Shown here: positions 16,528 through 26,600 of the stretch, piece by piece | Position numbering within the stretch: position 1 is the first letter of the stretch | How the letters are laid out: each line of letters opens with the position of its first letter | NCBI GenBank assembly: GCA_028280715.1 | Contig: JANQLG010000046.1 | Coordinates: 1 to 59,907 of the forward strand | Reading direction: 5' to 3' | Origin: Spongiibacteraceae bacterium | GTDB lineage: Bacteria; Pseudomonadota; Gammaproteobacteria; Pseudomonadales; Dasaniaceae | Length of the DNA: 59,907 nt | Notes under the pieces: model-generated | Database searches by the model: none | What the model was told of the DNA's origin: nothing | The model's input: only the letters and a program-made list of their open reading frames with translations | Translations under genes and position numbers: made by a program

Positions 16528-18402
16528 TCAAGAGCCTAGCCCTTGACGATAACGGTTTTTAACTGCTTGCTGCTCATCGGCCACAACCGTAAAGGTATCA
16601 CGAAGTTGTTTACGGGCTATCGTGGATAATTGCGAAGGATCAATAAAGTTATTGACCCCCTCACCCGATGTAATTTGTTGAGCCTGATTCTGTAAACGCG
16701 TTTGCATGATTAACTGAAATGCATCTTGCAAATTACGGCTATCTTTCATGGTAAGCGCCTTGGATTTTACCAATGCCTGTAGTCGCTGCCGTGTATTCAC
16801 TTCTGTAATGTGATGAGCCAAAGCATGTAATCTCACCATATCAACCATAATTAGCACTGCACTTTTTTTGAGATTTAATTGATCGCGATGCTCACCGTCA
16901 CGCTCAACAACAAACCGACGAAATATGCCTAATGGTGGCGGCGTTGTTATTACATTCTCTGCCAGAGCAGCCAAGAAAATAGTATTTCTTTTAACTGTTG
17001 TTAGCATGTGCTCTTGCAATTGATCGGCAAGTGTTGAATCACCATAAATTGCACGCAAATCAAAAAATATACTAACACGCATAACCGCATCAGGAGTTGG
17101 ACTGTCAGTCCAGTTATTAACGGTATGTTTCCAGCCATTTAAACGCTGACGCCACTCATCGGTTGACGCCATTACCCCACCATTACAATAGGGATAACCA
17201 CATTCATTCAAACCGTCACAAACGCTGTTAGCCAGCTGCTGAAACCATTCCAGATCTTTTTCACTGGCTTCATTAGCTATTAACAGCCCGTTATCCTGAT
17301 CAGCGCCGATAAGCTGCTCCCCCCTCGCCTGGGATCCAAATCCCAGCCAACAAAAAGGCACAGGAGCAGGACCCAATTCATCTATAGCAAGCTGAATTAG
17401 TCGAGTAGTTACTGAATCACTCACTGCGGTAAGAATATGCGCGACCTGCTCAGCACGAATCCCGGCATTAACCCATTGCACTAGCAGTTGGGGTAGTGAC
17501 CGAACAATATGCTTTATACCTGCAATATTTTTTTCACGACTAATATGCTGAACCAAAAATACAGGGTCATCCTGTCGCGCCAACATGACATCTGATGAGG
17601 TTAGCATGCCCACCACCTGTTGCTGTTCTACAACGGGTATATGATGGAATCCTCGCTTTGTCATGAACAAAATAGCATCAAATAAACTTGCACTGGGCGC
17701 GATGAATTCAGGAGAAGGTGTCATCACGTACTTAATTGGCTCTTCAACATGTATTCCTTTAGCTACGGCCCGGGAGCGAATATCTCGATCAGTGATAATG
17801 CCCAGTAATTTTTCATTATCCATCACCAACATTGACGAAATGCGATTGATCGTCATTAATTCAGCGGTATGTTGAATCGTTGTATCCAAGTTTACGCTGA
17901 TAATATTTTTGCTCATGACCTCTGATACCGGCCGCATGATCTCGGCCGGGCTAGAACCATGACGTGCGGCCCGACGAAGTCGTGAGCTACGTTGACTGTG
18001 AAAAAAGTGATTAAAATTTTTGTTGGATTTACGTATATTTTTAAAATCAGTTCCACTTAAAAAATATAATAGCGAATCTTCTATTAGAACCAACCTGATT
18101 TCTTTATGTTCTTGATTTAACGAATGGAGGTTAAAACTAACGCCCTCCTCAAGGCGATCTATTAGTTGATCATCAGATGTCCATAATTCCGCAGCACCAC
18201 TACGTATAATACCGAGCCCGTCTAACACTTCATGATTTTGGAAAACGTGGCCTTTACGAAAGTAGCCCACCTGCAGAGAGGAAACCAAACGGTTAAAGAT
18301 TTTGTCGGGTAACTGATCGAAAGGAGCGTATTGACGTAGAAAATCGGCAACGATTGCCAACTCAGGTGTTAATTGATTGGTCGATGAAGGGCGCTCTCCC
18401 AT
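16528..18402 (-). CDS. cNMP-binding / CBS / DUF294 nucleotidyltransferase-like regulator
   Basis: A 624-residue multidomain signalling protein. Order: a cyclic-nucleotide-binding-like domain (about 20-130), a pair of CBS domains (about 155-275; VMSKNIISVNLDTT, GIITDRDIRSRAVAKG and MLTSSDV), a DUF294 nucleotidyltransferase-like domain with GFGSQARGEQ and ADQDNGLL (about 350-375), and a DUF294 C-terminal domain. It resembles GlnD-like regulators and usually accompanies ActP-type sodium:solute symporters and a DnaQ-like exonuclease, exactly as here. It probably senses nucleotides and tunes the transport system. Confidence 0.9.
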   Translation of the reverse strand: MGERPSSTNQLTPELAIVADFLRQYAPFDQLPDKIFNRLVSSLQVGYFRKGHVFQNHEVLDGLGIIRSGAAELWTSDDQLIDRLEEGVSFNLHSLNQEHKEIRLVLIEDSLLYFLSGTDFKNIRKSNKNFNHFFHSQRSSRLRRAARHGSSPAEIMRPVSEVMSKNIISVNLDTTIQHTAELMTINRISSMLVMDNEKLLGIITDRDIRSRAVAKGIHVEEPIKYVMTPSPEFIAPSASLFDAILFMTKRGFHHIPVVEQQQVVGMLTSSDVMLARQDDPVFLVQHISREKNIAGIKHIVRSLPQLLVQWVNAGIRAEQVAHILTAVSDSVTTRLIQLAIDELGPAPVPFCWLGFGSQARGEQLIGADQDNGLLIANEASEKDLEWFQQLANSVCDGLNECGYPYCNGGVMASTDEWRQRLNGWKHTVNNWTDSPTPDAVMRVSIFFDLRAIYGDSTLADQLQEHMLTTVKRNTIFLAALAENVITTPPPLGIFRRFVVERDGEHRDQLNLKKSAVLIMVDMVRLHALAHHITEVNTRQRLQALVKSKALTMKDSRNLQDAFQLIMQTRLQNQAQQITSGEGVNNFIDPSQLSTIARKQLRDTFTVVADEQQAVKNRYRQGLGS

Positions 18403-18423
18403 ACATCTACTCCATAGTTAACA

Positions 18424-18978
18424 TTAATCACTACTTCTACGAAAATCTTTTTCGAAGGCTGTTTGATAATTGATAAAAGCGACCGCACTTTCGCCAATGT
18501 AATAAGCCCCATCTGCAACAATGGCAAATCGAAGGCGGTCACCCTCTTTTAACTTAGGCAAACTCACCTGCCATTGCTTACCATGATTATCGTTAGCCGT
18601 CATAGGAACTGGCTCTTGTATAATTTCTTCTGCTTCAATACTTCCTTCATTGGTAGAGCTTTCATTTACGGAGTCTACATTGACAGAACCTATGCCAAAC
18701 AACACGCGCTGCAGAGAATGGACTGAGGTTAGTTCAAGCACCGTTTTATTATCAGATGCGGGATACACTTTAAGCTGGATTTCAAAATTGCCATTTTTTA
18801 AGCCGCATACCCCACTGCTATAACGACAATTAGGCTTTTCAACCAGTGTATAGCTTTGGCCTGCTTGCGCCTGATTGGGCTGTTCAGCAACCATACCATC
18901 GACAGCAAAATAGCTCATAATAGCGAGTACAGGAGCCACTAACATGGCAACCACAACATGCTTATTGGTAAAAAACAT
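18424..18978 (-). CDS. Hypothetical membrane-anchored protein of the symporter locus
   Basis: A 184-residue protein with one N-terminal membrane segment (residues about 8-29, VVVAMLVAPVLAIMSYFAVDG) and a periplasmic part. Conserved-looking features are CRYSSGVCGLKNGNFEIQLKV (two cysteines) and WQVSLPKLKEGDRLRFAIVADGAYYIGES, a beta-sandwich-like pattern. A 24-residue acidic insert (SVNESSTNEGSIEAEE) looks disordered. It lies between the DUF294 regulator and the symporter, all leftward, so it likely acts with them; I cannot give it a function. Confidence 0.65.
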   Translation of the reverse strand: MFFTNKHVVVAMLVAPVLAIMSYFAVDGMVAEQPNQAQAGQSYTLVEKPNCRYSSGVCGLKNGNFEIQLKVYPASDNKTVLELTSVHSLQRVLFGIGSVNVDSVNESSTNEGSIEAEEIIQEPVPMTANDNHGKQWQVSLPKLKEGDRLRFAIVADGAYYIGESAVAFINYQTAFEKDFRRSSD

Positions 18979-19026
18979 TTTTCCACCAACTACAGGAATT
19001 AATATTCATAACTGACACAAAACAAA

Positions 19027-19044
19027 AGGCCCCTTACGGGGCCT
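19027..19044 (-). terminator. Terminator after the symporter gene
   Basis: AGGCCCC (19027-19033) and GGGGCCT (19038-19044) form a strong short stem with a TTAC loop. On the minus strand it is followed by TTTTGTTTTG, a good intrinsic terminator 9 bases after the symporter stop. Confidence 0.8.
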
Positions 19045-19052
19045 CTATTGAA

Positions 19053-20786
19053 TCAATGTGCGTGTGCATCTTCAACACCACTGGGCACACGAATGTGCTC
19101 CACCAAGTGTTGAATTTCCTCAGGAGGTTCTGCAGTTAGTCGAGAAACGATATTGGCAACTGCGAAATTACAGATAGCGCCAACAAAACCAAAGGCATTA
19201 GGTTCAATACCTAAAAACCAGTTACGGGGCATATCACCGAGGAACGCCGTGCTCGCCACAAACATAATACCCTGATGCTGGAACACATATAACAGCGTAA
19301 TCGAGATACCAGCGACCATACCTGCAATGGCGCCTTCACGATTAATTCGCTTGCTGAAAATGCCCATCATCAATGCAGGGAAAATGGATGAGGCCGCCAA
19401 GCCGAAGGCGAGCGCTACGGTACCGGCAGCAAAATCCGGCGGGTTATATCCGAGATATCCCGCCAACGCGATAGCACCTGCCATAGCAATCCGACTGGCC
19501 ATGAGCTCCGTCTTCTCATCAATATCGGGCATAAATACGCCTTTAAGCAAATCATGAGAAATCGATGAGGAAATTGCCAATAATAATCCCGCCGCCGTCG
19601 ACAACGCTGCAGCCAAACCACCAGCAGCAACCAATGCAATCACCCAGTTAGGCAATTTGGCAATTTCAGGGTTGGCCAACACCATAATATCCTGATCCAC
19701 TTTTACCATCTCATTGGTAGCAGCATCAGATGTGTACTGAATACGGCCATCATTATTTTTATCTTCAAAGGCTAACAAACCGGTTTTTTCCCAGTTTTTA
19801 AACCATTGTGGACGTTCTTCATAAACAAGATATTCACCTTGAACAGGCTCAATGGTGGTCATAAAGTTGAGCCGCGCCATACCAGCTACGGCAGGAGCCG
19901 TGGTATAGAGAATGGCGATAAAAGCCAATGCCCAGCCAGCCGATGAACGCGCATCTTTTACCTTGGGCACAGTGAAGAAGCGAATGATGACGTGCGGCAA
20001 ACCTGCAGTACCAATCATTAACGACATAGTAAAGGCAAACATATTCAGCGAGTTCAAACGTACGTCAGTAGTGTATTCATTAAAACCTAACTCGCTAACC
20101 ACCTGATCAAGCTTATCCAGCAGGAAGGTATCAGACCCCGCCATAGTGCTGCCAAAACCTAATTGTGGAATTGGGTTGCCTGTCAGGTTTAATGAAATAA
20201 AAATTGCGGGAATGGTGTAAGCCAAAATCAACACACAAAACTGAGCAATCTGAGTGTAGGTAATCCCCTTCATACCGCCCAGTACGGCGTAGAAAAACAC
20301 AATACACATACCCACCAGCAGGCCCGCCTCATAACTCACTTCTAAAAAGCGAGAGAAAGCAACACCAACACCTTTCATCTGACCGATAACATAGGTGACT
20401 GAAATAATAATCAGACACACTACAGCGACAATGCGAGCCGCCTTTGAGTAATAGCGATCACCAATAAATTCAGGCACTGTGAATTTGCCATATTTACGCA
20501 GATAAGGTGCAAGCAACATGGCAAGGATTACAAAACCACCCGTCCAGCCCATCAAGAAGACTGAACCACCGTAACCCATAAAGGCAATAAGACCTGCCAT
20601 TGAAATAAAAGATGCAGCTGACATCCAATCAGCCGCCGTCGCCATACCGTTGGCAACCGGGTGTACCCCACCCCCAGCCACATAAAATTCCTTAGTCGAA
20701 CCAGCTCGTGCCCATATGGCAATGCCGATATATAACGCAAAGGTTGCACCGACGATCAGATAGGTCATTAATCTTAAATTATCCAT
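19053..20786 (-). CDS. Sodium:solute symporter, ActP/VC_2705-like (acetate or other carboxylate)
   Basis: A 577-residue sodium:solute symporter family protein with about 13 membrane segments. It starts TYLIVGATFALYIGIAIWAR and has the family loops EFYVAGGGVHPVANGMATAADWMSAAS (in pieces, about 33-60) and GLAAALSTAAGLLLAISSSISHDL (about 389-412). A large hydrophilic insert at about 310-375 (EERPQWFKNWEKTG) is typical of the VC_2705 subfamily that pairs with a DUF4212 small subunit. The DUF4212 gene is 12 bases upstream. The substrate is probably acetate or a similar short-chain acid, by family analogy. Confidence 0.92.
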   Translation of the reverse strand: MDNLRLMTYLIVGATFALYIGIAIWARAGSTKEFYVAGGGVHPVANGMATAADWMSAASFISMAGLIAFMGYGGSVFLMGWTGGFVILAMLLAPYLRKYGKFTVPEFIGDRYYSKAARIVAVVCLIIISVTYVIGQMKGVGVAFSRFLEVSYEAGLLVGMCIVFFYAVLGGMKGITYTQIAQFCVLILAYTIPAIFISLNLTGNPIPQLGFGSTMAGSDTFLLDKLDQVVSELGFNEYTTDVRLNSLNMFAFTMSLMIGTAGLPHVIIRFFTVPKVKDARSSAGWALAFIAILYTTAPAVAGMARLNFMTTIEPVQGEYLVYEERPQWFKNWEKTGLLAFEDKNNDGRIQYTSDAATNEMVKVDQDIMVLANPEIAKLPNWVIALVAAGGLAAALSTAAGLLLAISSSISHDLLKGVFMPDIDEKTELMASRIAMAGAIALAGYLGYNPPDFAAGTVALAFGLAASSIFPALMMGIFSKRINREGAIAGMVAGISITLLYVFQHQGIMFVASTAFLGDMPRNWFLGIEPNAFGFVGAICNFAVANIVSRLTAEPPEEIQHLVEHIRVPSGVEDAHAH

Positions 20787-20798
20787 GATGGCTCCCTA

Positions 20799-21068
20799 TC
20801 AATCGTCATCGTGCACATGATATTTACGGTCGAGATCACCCATTTTCTTTGCGTAAACAAAGATCAGGGCGACAAACACATAAATAGACCCTTGCTGCGC
20901 GAACCAAAAGCCCAGCTTATAACCACCGACACGAATGGCATTTAGCGCATCAACAAACAAAATGCCACAACCATAGGAGACGACCGCCCAAATGGTTAAC
21001 AGAATTACCATTAACCGAACGTTTTCTTTCCAATACGCTTGAGCGTCTTCTTCAGATTTAAAGGACAT
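20799..21068 (-). CDS. DUF4212 small subunit of the sodium:solute symporter
   Basis: An 89-residue protein with two membrane segments, matching DUF4212, the small partner of VC_2705-type symporters. I start it at the ATG 21068 (MSFKSEEDAQAYWKENVRLM) because GAGAGG lies about 9 bases upstream and this gives the normal family length; the longer open frame to 21140 adds 24 residues that do not fit. Family marks are YWKENVRLM and GYKLGFWFAQQGSIY. It immediately precedes the symporter gene. Confidence 0.9.
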   Translation of the reverse strand: MSFKSEEDAQAYWKENVRLMVILLTIWAVVSYGCGILFVDALNAIRVGGYKLGFWFAQQGSIYVFVALIFVYAKKMGDLDRKYHVHDDD

Positions 21069-21598
21069 ATAGCCAAACCTCTCTATTATTATTTTGCACA
21101 AAATACCTAATACTGCCTGTATGGCTACCAACATCCACACAGTGATCCGCAGCGATTCATTTGATAGCTATTAAAATCGCCTTAAAATTAAAACCTTCTC
21201 ACAGCCTTATCTCGATACGAAAGTAAGATGTATCGCAAACAGCAGCATACGACGGCGATGTTTTACTGGATGACAATAGGTACTGAAACCCTGCCAGTCA
21301 GTTAACATACGTTGCCAAGAGATTACCTTCTGGGTGGAACCGCCGAGCCAATCTTATAATGTATTACAGCACGAAAGACGCAAGCATAAGCGGACTTTTA
21401 CCTGAATTCTACCCCCAAAGTGATTTCAACCATCAATCACCCCTGAATTAGGTGGATAGTTTTTGTACTTTTTAATTTGAGGAAATAGTACTGCTGAGAA
21501 CGCACTTTAGCACGGGCAAACCTCCGCCAAAGAGGTGAATTTCAATCATATAGCGATCCGGAAATATGGTTTAACACCCCAGCATCTCTCATTCACAA
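21069..21598. other. Intergenic region, 530 bases, no gene seen
   Basis: This is the upstream region of the leftward DUF4212/symporter unit and the downstream side of the carboxymuconolactone decarboxylase-like gene. I see no convincing coding frame, RNA gene or strong terminator. The promoter of the symporter operon should be near its left end. Confidence 0.4.
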
Positions 21599-21982
21599 TC
21601 ACTTATCAGCATCGCTATATTCACTGATCACTTCCTTCGCAGCCTTTGTCGCCTGCAGTGTCGCCGGAGCGCCTGCATAAGGCATGGCATGGAGCAATAC
21701 CGCACGAATTTCGTCAACGGTACAACCGTTGCGCAAAGCTCCGCGAACATGGCCCTTCAACTCATCCGGGCACTTAAGTGCAGTCAGCATCGCTATGGTT
21801 ATTAAGCTTCGAGTCGTCTTCGGTAAATCATCACGCACCCAAGTGGTTCCCCAGGCCGTTTCCATCATTTGGTCTTGGATGGGTGCGTCAAATTCAGTAC
21901 AGCTATTCAAAGCCCTATCAACGAATTTGTCGCTCATGACTTCACGGCGAACCTTCTCGCCAGCTTCTCTGCGGTTGCTCAT
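21599..21982 (-). CDS. Carboxymuconolactone decarboxylase family protein
   Basis: A 127-residue protein of the carboxymuconolactone decarboxylase family, close in size and motifs to the gamma-carboxymuconolactone decarboxylase (PcaC) type: FDAPIQDQMMETAWGTTW, SLITIAMLTALKCPDELKGH and VDEIRAVLLHAMPYAGAPA. There is no CxxC, so it is not an AhpD-type peroxidase. PcaC acts in protocatechuate breakdown, but no other pca genes are here, so a different small lactone or an unknown substrate is likely. Confidence 0.85.
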   Translation of the reverse strand: MSNRREAGEKVRREVMSDKFVDRALNSCTEFDAPIQDQMMETAWGTTWVRDDLPKTTRSLITIAMLTALKCPDELKGHVRGALRNGCTVDEIRAVLLHAMPYAGAPATLQATKAAKEVISEYSDADK

Positions 21983-22066
21983 AGATAATCTCGCTGTTTT
22001 AAATCAGATCTGTGTTTACAGGCGGATTATGCAACAGCTGATTTGATAACCAAACCTTAAGTAAAA

Positions 22067-22099
22067 AATGGCCCTACTACTTTCTGTAGTAGGGCCATT
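22067..22099 (-). terminator. Strong terminator after the surface lipoprotein gene
   Basis: AATGGCCCTACTAC (22067-22080) and GTAGTAGGGCCATT (22086-22099) form a perfect 14-bp stem with a 5-base loop. On the minus strand it runs into a T-rich stretch. Confidence 0.85.
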
Positions 22100-22139
22100 A
22101 TCTAGAATACCTAACTAAAATTTTTAGCTATGTCTTAGT

Positions 22140-23618
22140 TTACAGCGAACCTTCAATAATCCAGCCAGCCCACCAAGCACTAGCTGCAGGAGTACCAGGC
22201 TCAACTGCACCTAAATAGTCAGTTGCGTCAAGGAAAGTTGCGTCAGCAGTACTTTCAGCAAACACACCAGCAAAAGCTGTAAAGTCAATTGGCGCACCCA
22301 ATTCAGCTTCTGGCGCTGTAGAGGCATAGCTAGCATCTAGAGCTGCTTCAACAAACGACACAGTTGTTGTATCCAAAACAGCATCGCCGAAAGCACCTGT
22401 ACCGGCATCAGCACAATCACCTATCAAGTTATTAACAGCTAAACGGATGTTACGGTTAGCTTGTGCTTCGGCACCACTAACTTGAACACAGTTTGCAACG
22501 ATAGCATTACCTGTAGCTGTAGTAATGATGGAATTGTGAATAAAACCACCTGTACCTTCTTTCAACTGGAACACTTCTGGCTCATCACCATCAGCAATGA
22601 AAGTTGCATTCACGAGTGTTGGAATAGAGAAAGGCATAGCTGCACCTTGGGTATCAGCTTCGATACCATTACCTTCAGTACCAGCAGCTTGTCTTACAAT
22701 AGCGTACTGGATATTACCAACGTAGCCTTCATCCCAATCGATTGAATCATCAAGGTTTCCAGTCAAAACTAAGTTTTTAACATTGACCGAACCACCGTAG
22801 AACTCAACACCATCATCCAGGTTGTTGTGAACTTGAATATTGTTGATAGTGGTTCCTGAGCCAACTGTCTGCAAAGACAAACCATTGATCTCATCACCAA
22901 TAGATAGCTCGATACCACCCTCAGCGATAATAACGTAACTCAATACACCACTGTTATCATTATCAAGGCCAACACCACCTTGGAAACCAGCAGCTGATTC
23001 AGCCGCAATGTTACAAGCCACATTAGGCGCTTGACATGCTGCGTCATTGTGAGAACCAAAACCGGTAATAACAATTCCACCCCACTCACCAGAACCATCA
23101 AAGTCATCATCTTCTGAACTGAAGACGATTGGAGCATTAGCTGTCCCCTGAGCCATAATGTCAGAACCACGACTAATAATCAGGTATGGATCACCCAAAC
23201 CAATAGCGCTGGCTTTAATCTGCGTACCTGCCTCAATAGTCAATGTTACATTCAGGATTGGATCACCGCCTTGTAATGTATTTTGAGCAGCGTTAGTTAC
23301 ATCAACTTGACCGTTACCGTTACCAACAACAACACGGCTACCAATAAACCAAATTATGTCATTTGTTAATGTACGGTTAACCAGAATTTCATTTGGCAAT
23401 TGACATACGTTCGTACCATCAGATGTTTGGGCTCTAGCTGCAGCCACCCAAGAAGGGCACGTCGATACACCAGTACCACCAGTGCCACCAGTACCACCCG
23501 TGGTTGTAGTTGTAGGTGCATCAATTGCTATTGAAGTATCATCACCCTCAGAGCAGCCATACATGCCGCCCAGCGAGCCAATCATTGCTGTTGCCAGCAC
23601 TAGTTTTTTTAGTTTCAT
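22140..23618 (-). CDS. Surface/periplasmic lipoprotein with beta-helix-like repeats
   Basis: A 492-residue exported lipoprotein (lipobox region LGGMYGC, Cys22). A low-complexity TTTTTGGTGGTGGTG linker (about 36-50) leads to a domain rich in alternating hydrophobic/asparagine repeats (VDVTNAAQNTL, LTIEAGTQIKA, TTINNIQVHNNLDDGVEFYG, NLVLTGNLDDSIDWDEG) suggestive of a right-handed beta-helix. Such proteins are often encoded beside TonB-dependent receptors in marine gammaproteobacteria, as here (receptor 50 bases upstream). It may capture the ligand imported by that receptor; the ligand is unknown. Confidence 0.75.
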   Translation of the reverse strand: MKLKKLVLATAMIGSLGGMYGCSEGDDTSIAIDAPTTTTTGGTGGTGGTGVSTCPSWVAAARAQTSDGTNVCQLPNEILVNRTLTNDIIWFIGSRVVVGNGNGQVDVTNAAQNTLQGGDPILNVTLTIEAGTQIKASAIGLGDPYLIISRGSDIMAQGTANAPIVFSSEDDDFDGSGEWGGIVITGFGSHNDAACQAPNVACNIAAESAAGFQGGVGLDNDNSGVLSYVIIAEGGIELSIGDEINGLSLQTVGSGTTINNIQVHNNLDDGVEFYGGSVNVKNLVLTGNLDDSIDWDEGYVGNIQYAIVRQAAGTEGNGIEADTQGAAMPFSIPTLVNATFIADGDEPEVFQLKEGTGGFIHNSIITTATGNAIVANCVQVSGAEAQANRNIRLAVNNLIGDCADAGTGAFGDAVLDTTTVSFVEAALDASYASTAPEAELGAPIDFTAFAGVFAESTADATFLDATDYLGAVEPGTPAASAWWAGWIIEGSL

Positions 23619-23668
23619 AACTTCTCCTAGGTTGTGTTTTCTATACTATTAATATTCCAACTGCTCTG

Positions 23669-26600
23669 TTAGAAATTCCAATCAAGACCGAGTTTGAACT
23701 TCACCCCTTCTTTATAACTCTGGAAGACTCTACCTCCCTGGGTGGATTCAACTTCTTCGTCCAATAAATTTTCTACGCTTGCCTTCACAATAAGACCGTC
23801 ACTAATTTCGTACTTATATTTGAGATTGATATCCAACCTTGGCTCTTCGATAATATCTGGAAGACCGTTGATACCGACATCCACAATCGTTTCACCATTT
23901 TGGTTTAATAACAGCGTTAGCTCTTGACCTCGTTTGATATCGTCATAACCGAATATCAGGTTGAAGGTGTATTCTGGCTGCCCTTGTAACTCTCTACTTC
24001 CAGAACCATCATTTAAGGTAACGTCAGATTCAATAACAGCGGCATTCAAAATTACAAACATTGACCGCGTGAGGTCAGAACTCAGGGCAAAATCTTTTCG
24101 GCCTTCAAATTCGATACCATAGATTTCAGCAGTATCGGCATTTCGGAAAGTACGAGCATTACTCGCTGTACCAGAAGCTGGCTGCACGACACGCTCGATG
24201 GCGTTATCTATATCCTTATAGAAAATTGCTACCGATACACTTTCATCATCCTGATCTCCGTAGTACCACTCCCATCTTGCGTCATAGTTAATAACATCTG
24301 ACACATCCAAAAATGGGTTACCTCTTACCAGTACGTTGTCTGCTTCATCAAAAAACAATGCGTTTGCTGTCTCTTTGAAATCCGGGCGAGATACTGTTTT
24401 GGACACAGCAAAACGAACTTGCTGATCATCTCGATAGAACCAATTAAAGGCTAATGAGGGTAAGACTGCTTCTTCATCAAGTGGTGGAGAATTAATAGGC
24501 ACAGGGTTACCATTAACATCTGTGCTAACAGCAAACGTCTCCGTTGTCTGTTCATAATCTTCGTAACGAACACCTGCTACAAATTGATACGTTGAATCTA
24601 ACAAATGATCGTAAGAAATATAGATACTGTTAAGATCTAACTCAGCTTCGTACTGATCACTGGGAAATGTTTCTTCTGAAAAAGCAAATCCCGTGTTTGG
24701 GTCACCAGTGATTCTCTCTTCAGTAATAACTTCACCAACCAACAAATTATCTGTAGCAAAATCAATATTGGCTGGGTTGGCAACAATTCCATAGGTAGAG
24801 GAATCTGCATCACGCTCACGGTGGATTAGCTGGAGACCAAAATTCAACGAGGCATCAGAAAATATGTCGTATTTAAAGTCAGAGGAAAAATCCAAATTAT
24901 CGTCTACTAGGTCATCATGACGTCTGGTTAGTGCATTCACTTCCAAGTCAAAACCATTTAGAGCAACTGACTGCTTATTACTATCTGTCTCATCCAAATT
25001 ATAAGAACTCAATAGCGACTGCGGATCTGTCAAAGCAGAATCAGCTGTAAATGTCACTGTGCGGCGATCTGGAGCCAAACGCTTAGCCTGACTCGCAGTG
25101 ATCTGCCAGTCGACGAATAAAGTTTCATCTTCATTAAGGTAATGAGATCCAGAAAATTGTTGCGAGATGAACTGCCTTTCTATCCAGGCAATGTCGTGTT
25201 CGATTTGTGCCTGAAACTCATCACCTTCCTGACCGACACTACGACGCACCTTATTTTGAGTACTACGCGACACAATCGTCGTTGATTCAAAAGTGTGCTC
25301 GTCAATACTAAGACCCAAAGATAACAAACCACTTACATCGATATCATTGGCGTATTCAACAAACTTTAATATGTCTTTTTGACTGCCACCTGGCGTATAA
25401 GTATTGTCTATACCATCTTGTTTTTGCGACCAGCTATTCTTGTAGTTAACAGCAGCAAATACTCCCAGGTCACCGTTATCAAAACTGAACAAATCACCAT
25501 AGTTTGCACCTATAGTGATGTCGGGATTAGCTGTAGTTGTATCAAGATCCAAGTCATCTTTGAGCAACACGGCACCAACGCGCTGCAACTCTGTTTGAAC
25601 ACTGTCTGGTAGCTCAAAGGTAGTACCATTGCTTTCATCTGGAATAGAGCCCAAGCTTAGAACTTCAGCAATTGTAGAAATAGCGCCTGACTCTTCACGC
25701 TCTCCAGCATCCCAACCTAACCAATCGTAATCACCATCAATGGGGTCAGACAAAACAGATTCACCAGTCAACCCATCAGTACCCGCTATGCTGATTGATA
25801 GTTTTCCTGAACGTTGATCTGGAAAAGTTCTTGTATTGATAACCAAATTACCACCAGTACTTTCACCAGGCATTGACGCTACAAATGTTTTCTTAACATC
25901 TAACTGTTCAACAATATTGCTAGGAAAAAGATCCAAAGGTACTGTCCGCTTAGCAGGGTCAGTACTCGGCATCGCCGCACCGTTCAGAGTAGTAGTAATG
26001 TAACGACCGCCCAAACCACGAATAAATACAAATTTACTGTCTTGTATTGTTACACTAGGTACTCGAACCACTGAGGCAGCCACATCAGCATCACCAAAAC
26101 GAGCCAGCTGCTCTATACCCATAGTGTCAATAACATTGAGCGAGTAACGCTCACTTTCCTGAAAAGCTGAAACATTAACTTTGGCAATTACTGTTACTTC
26201 TTCAATTTCCTGTGCTTGGCTAATTGAAAAATTTGAGCCTTTAACAACATTACTGATGACTCGGTAATTATTAACAGTACTTTCACCAAAGTCCGGATGA
26301 CTAATTTCTAATGAGTAAATGCCACGTGGCAAAGTTAATTCATACGCACCCGTTTCATCGGTATAAGCTTGAATATCTGTGCCAACAACACTGACAACCG
26401 CATCTGGTACAGGGAAACCATTAGAACTTACACGCCCCTCTATTCCACCAGTTACGGCTCTGGCTTTATCTGCCGCTGTTTCTGTTTTGAAATAGGATTC
26501 TATAGATACTCTAGGGTCGGAATCTTGGCCTATAGAAACATTAATATCAGTTAACTGGCCGTTGGCAGTGTCAAAACGAAAACTATGGATTGTTGTTCCA

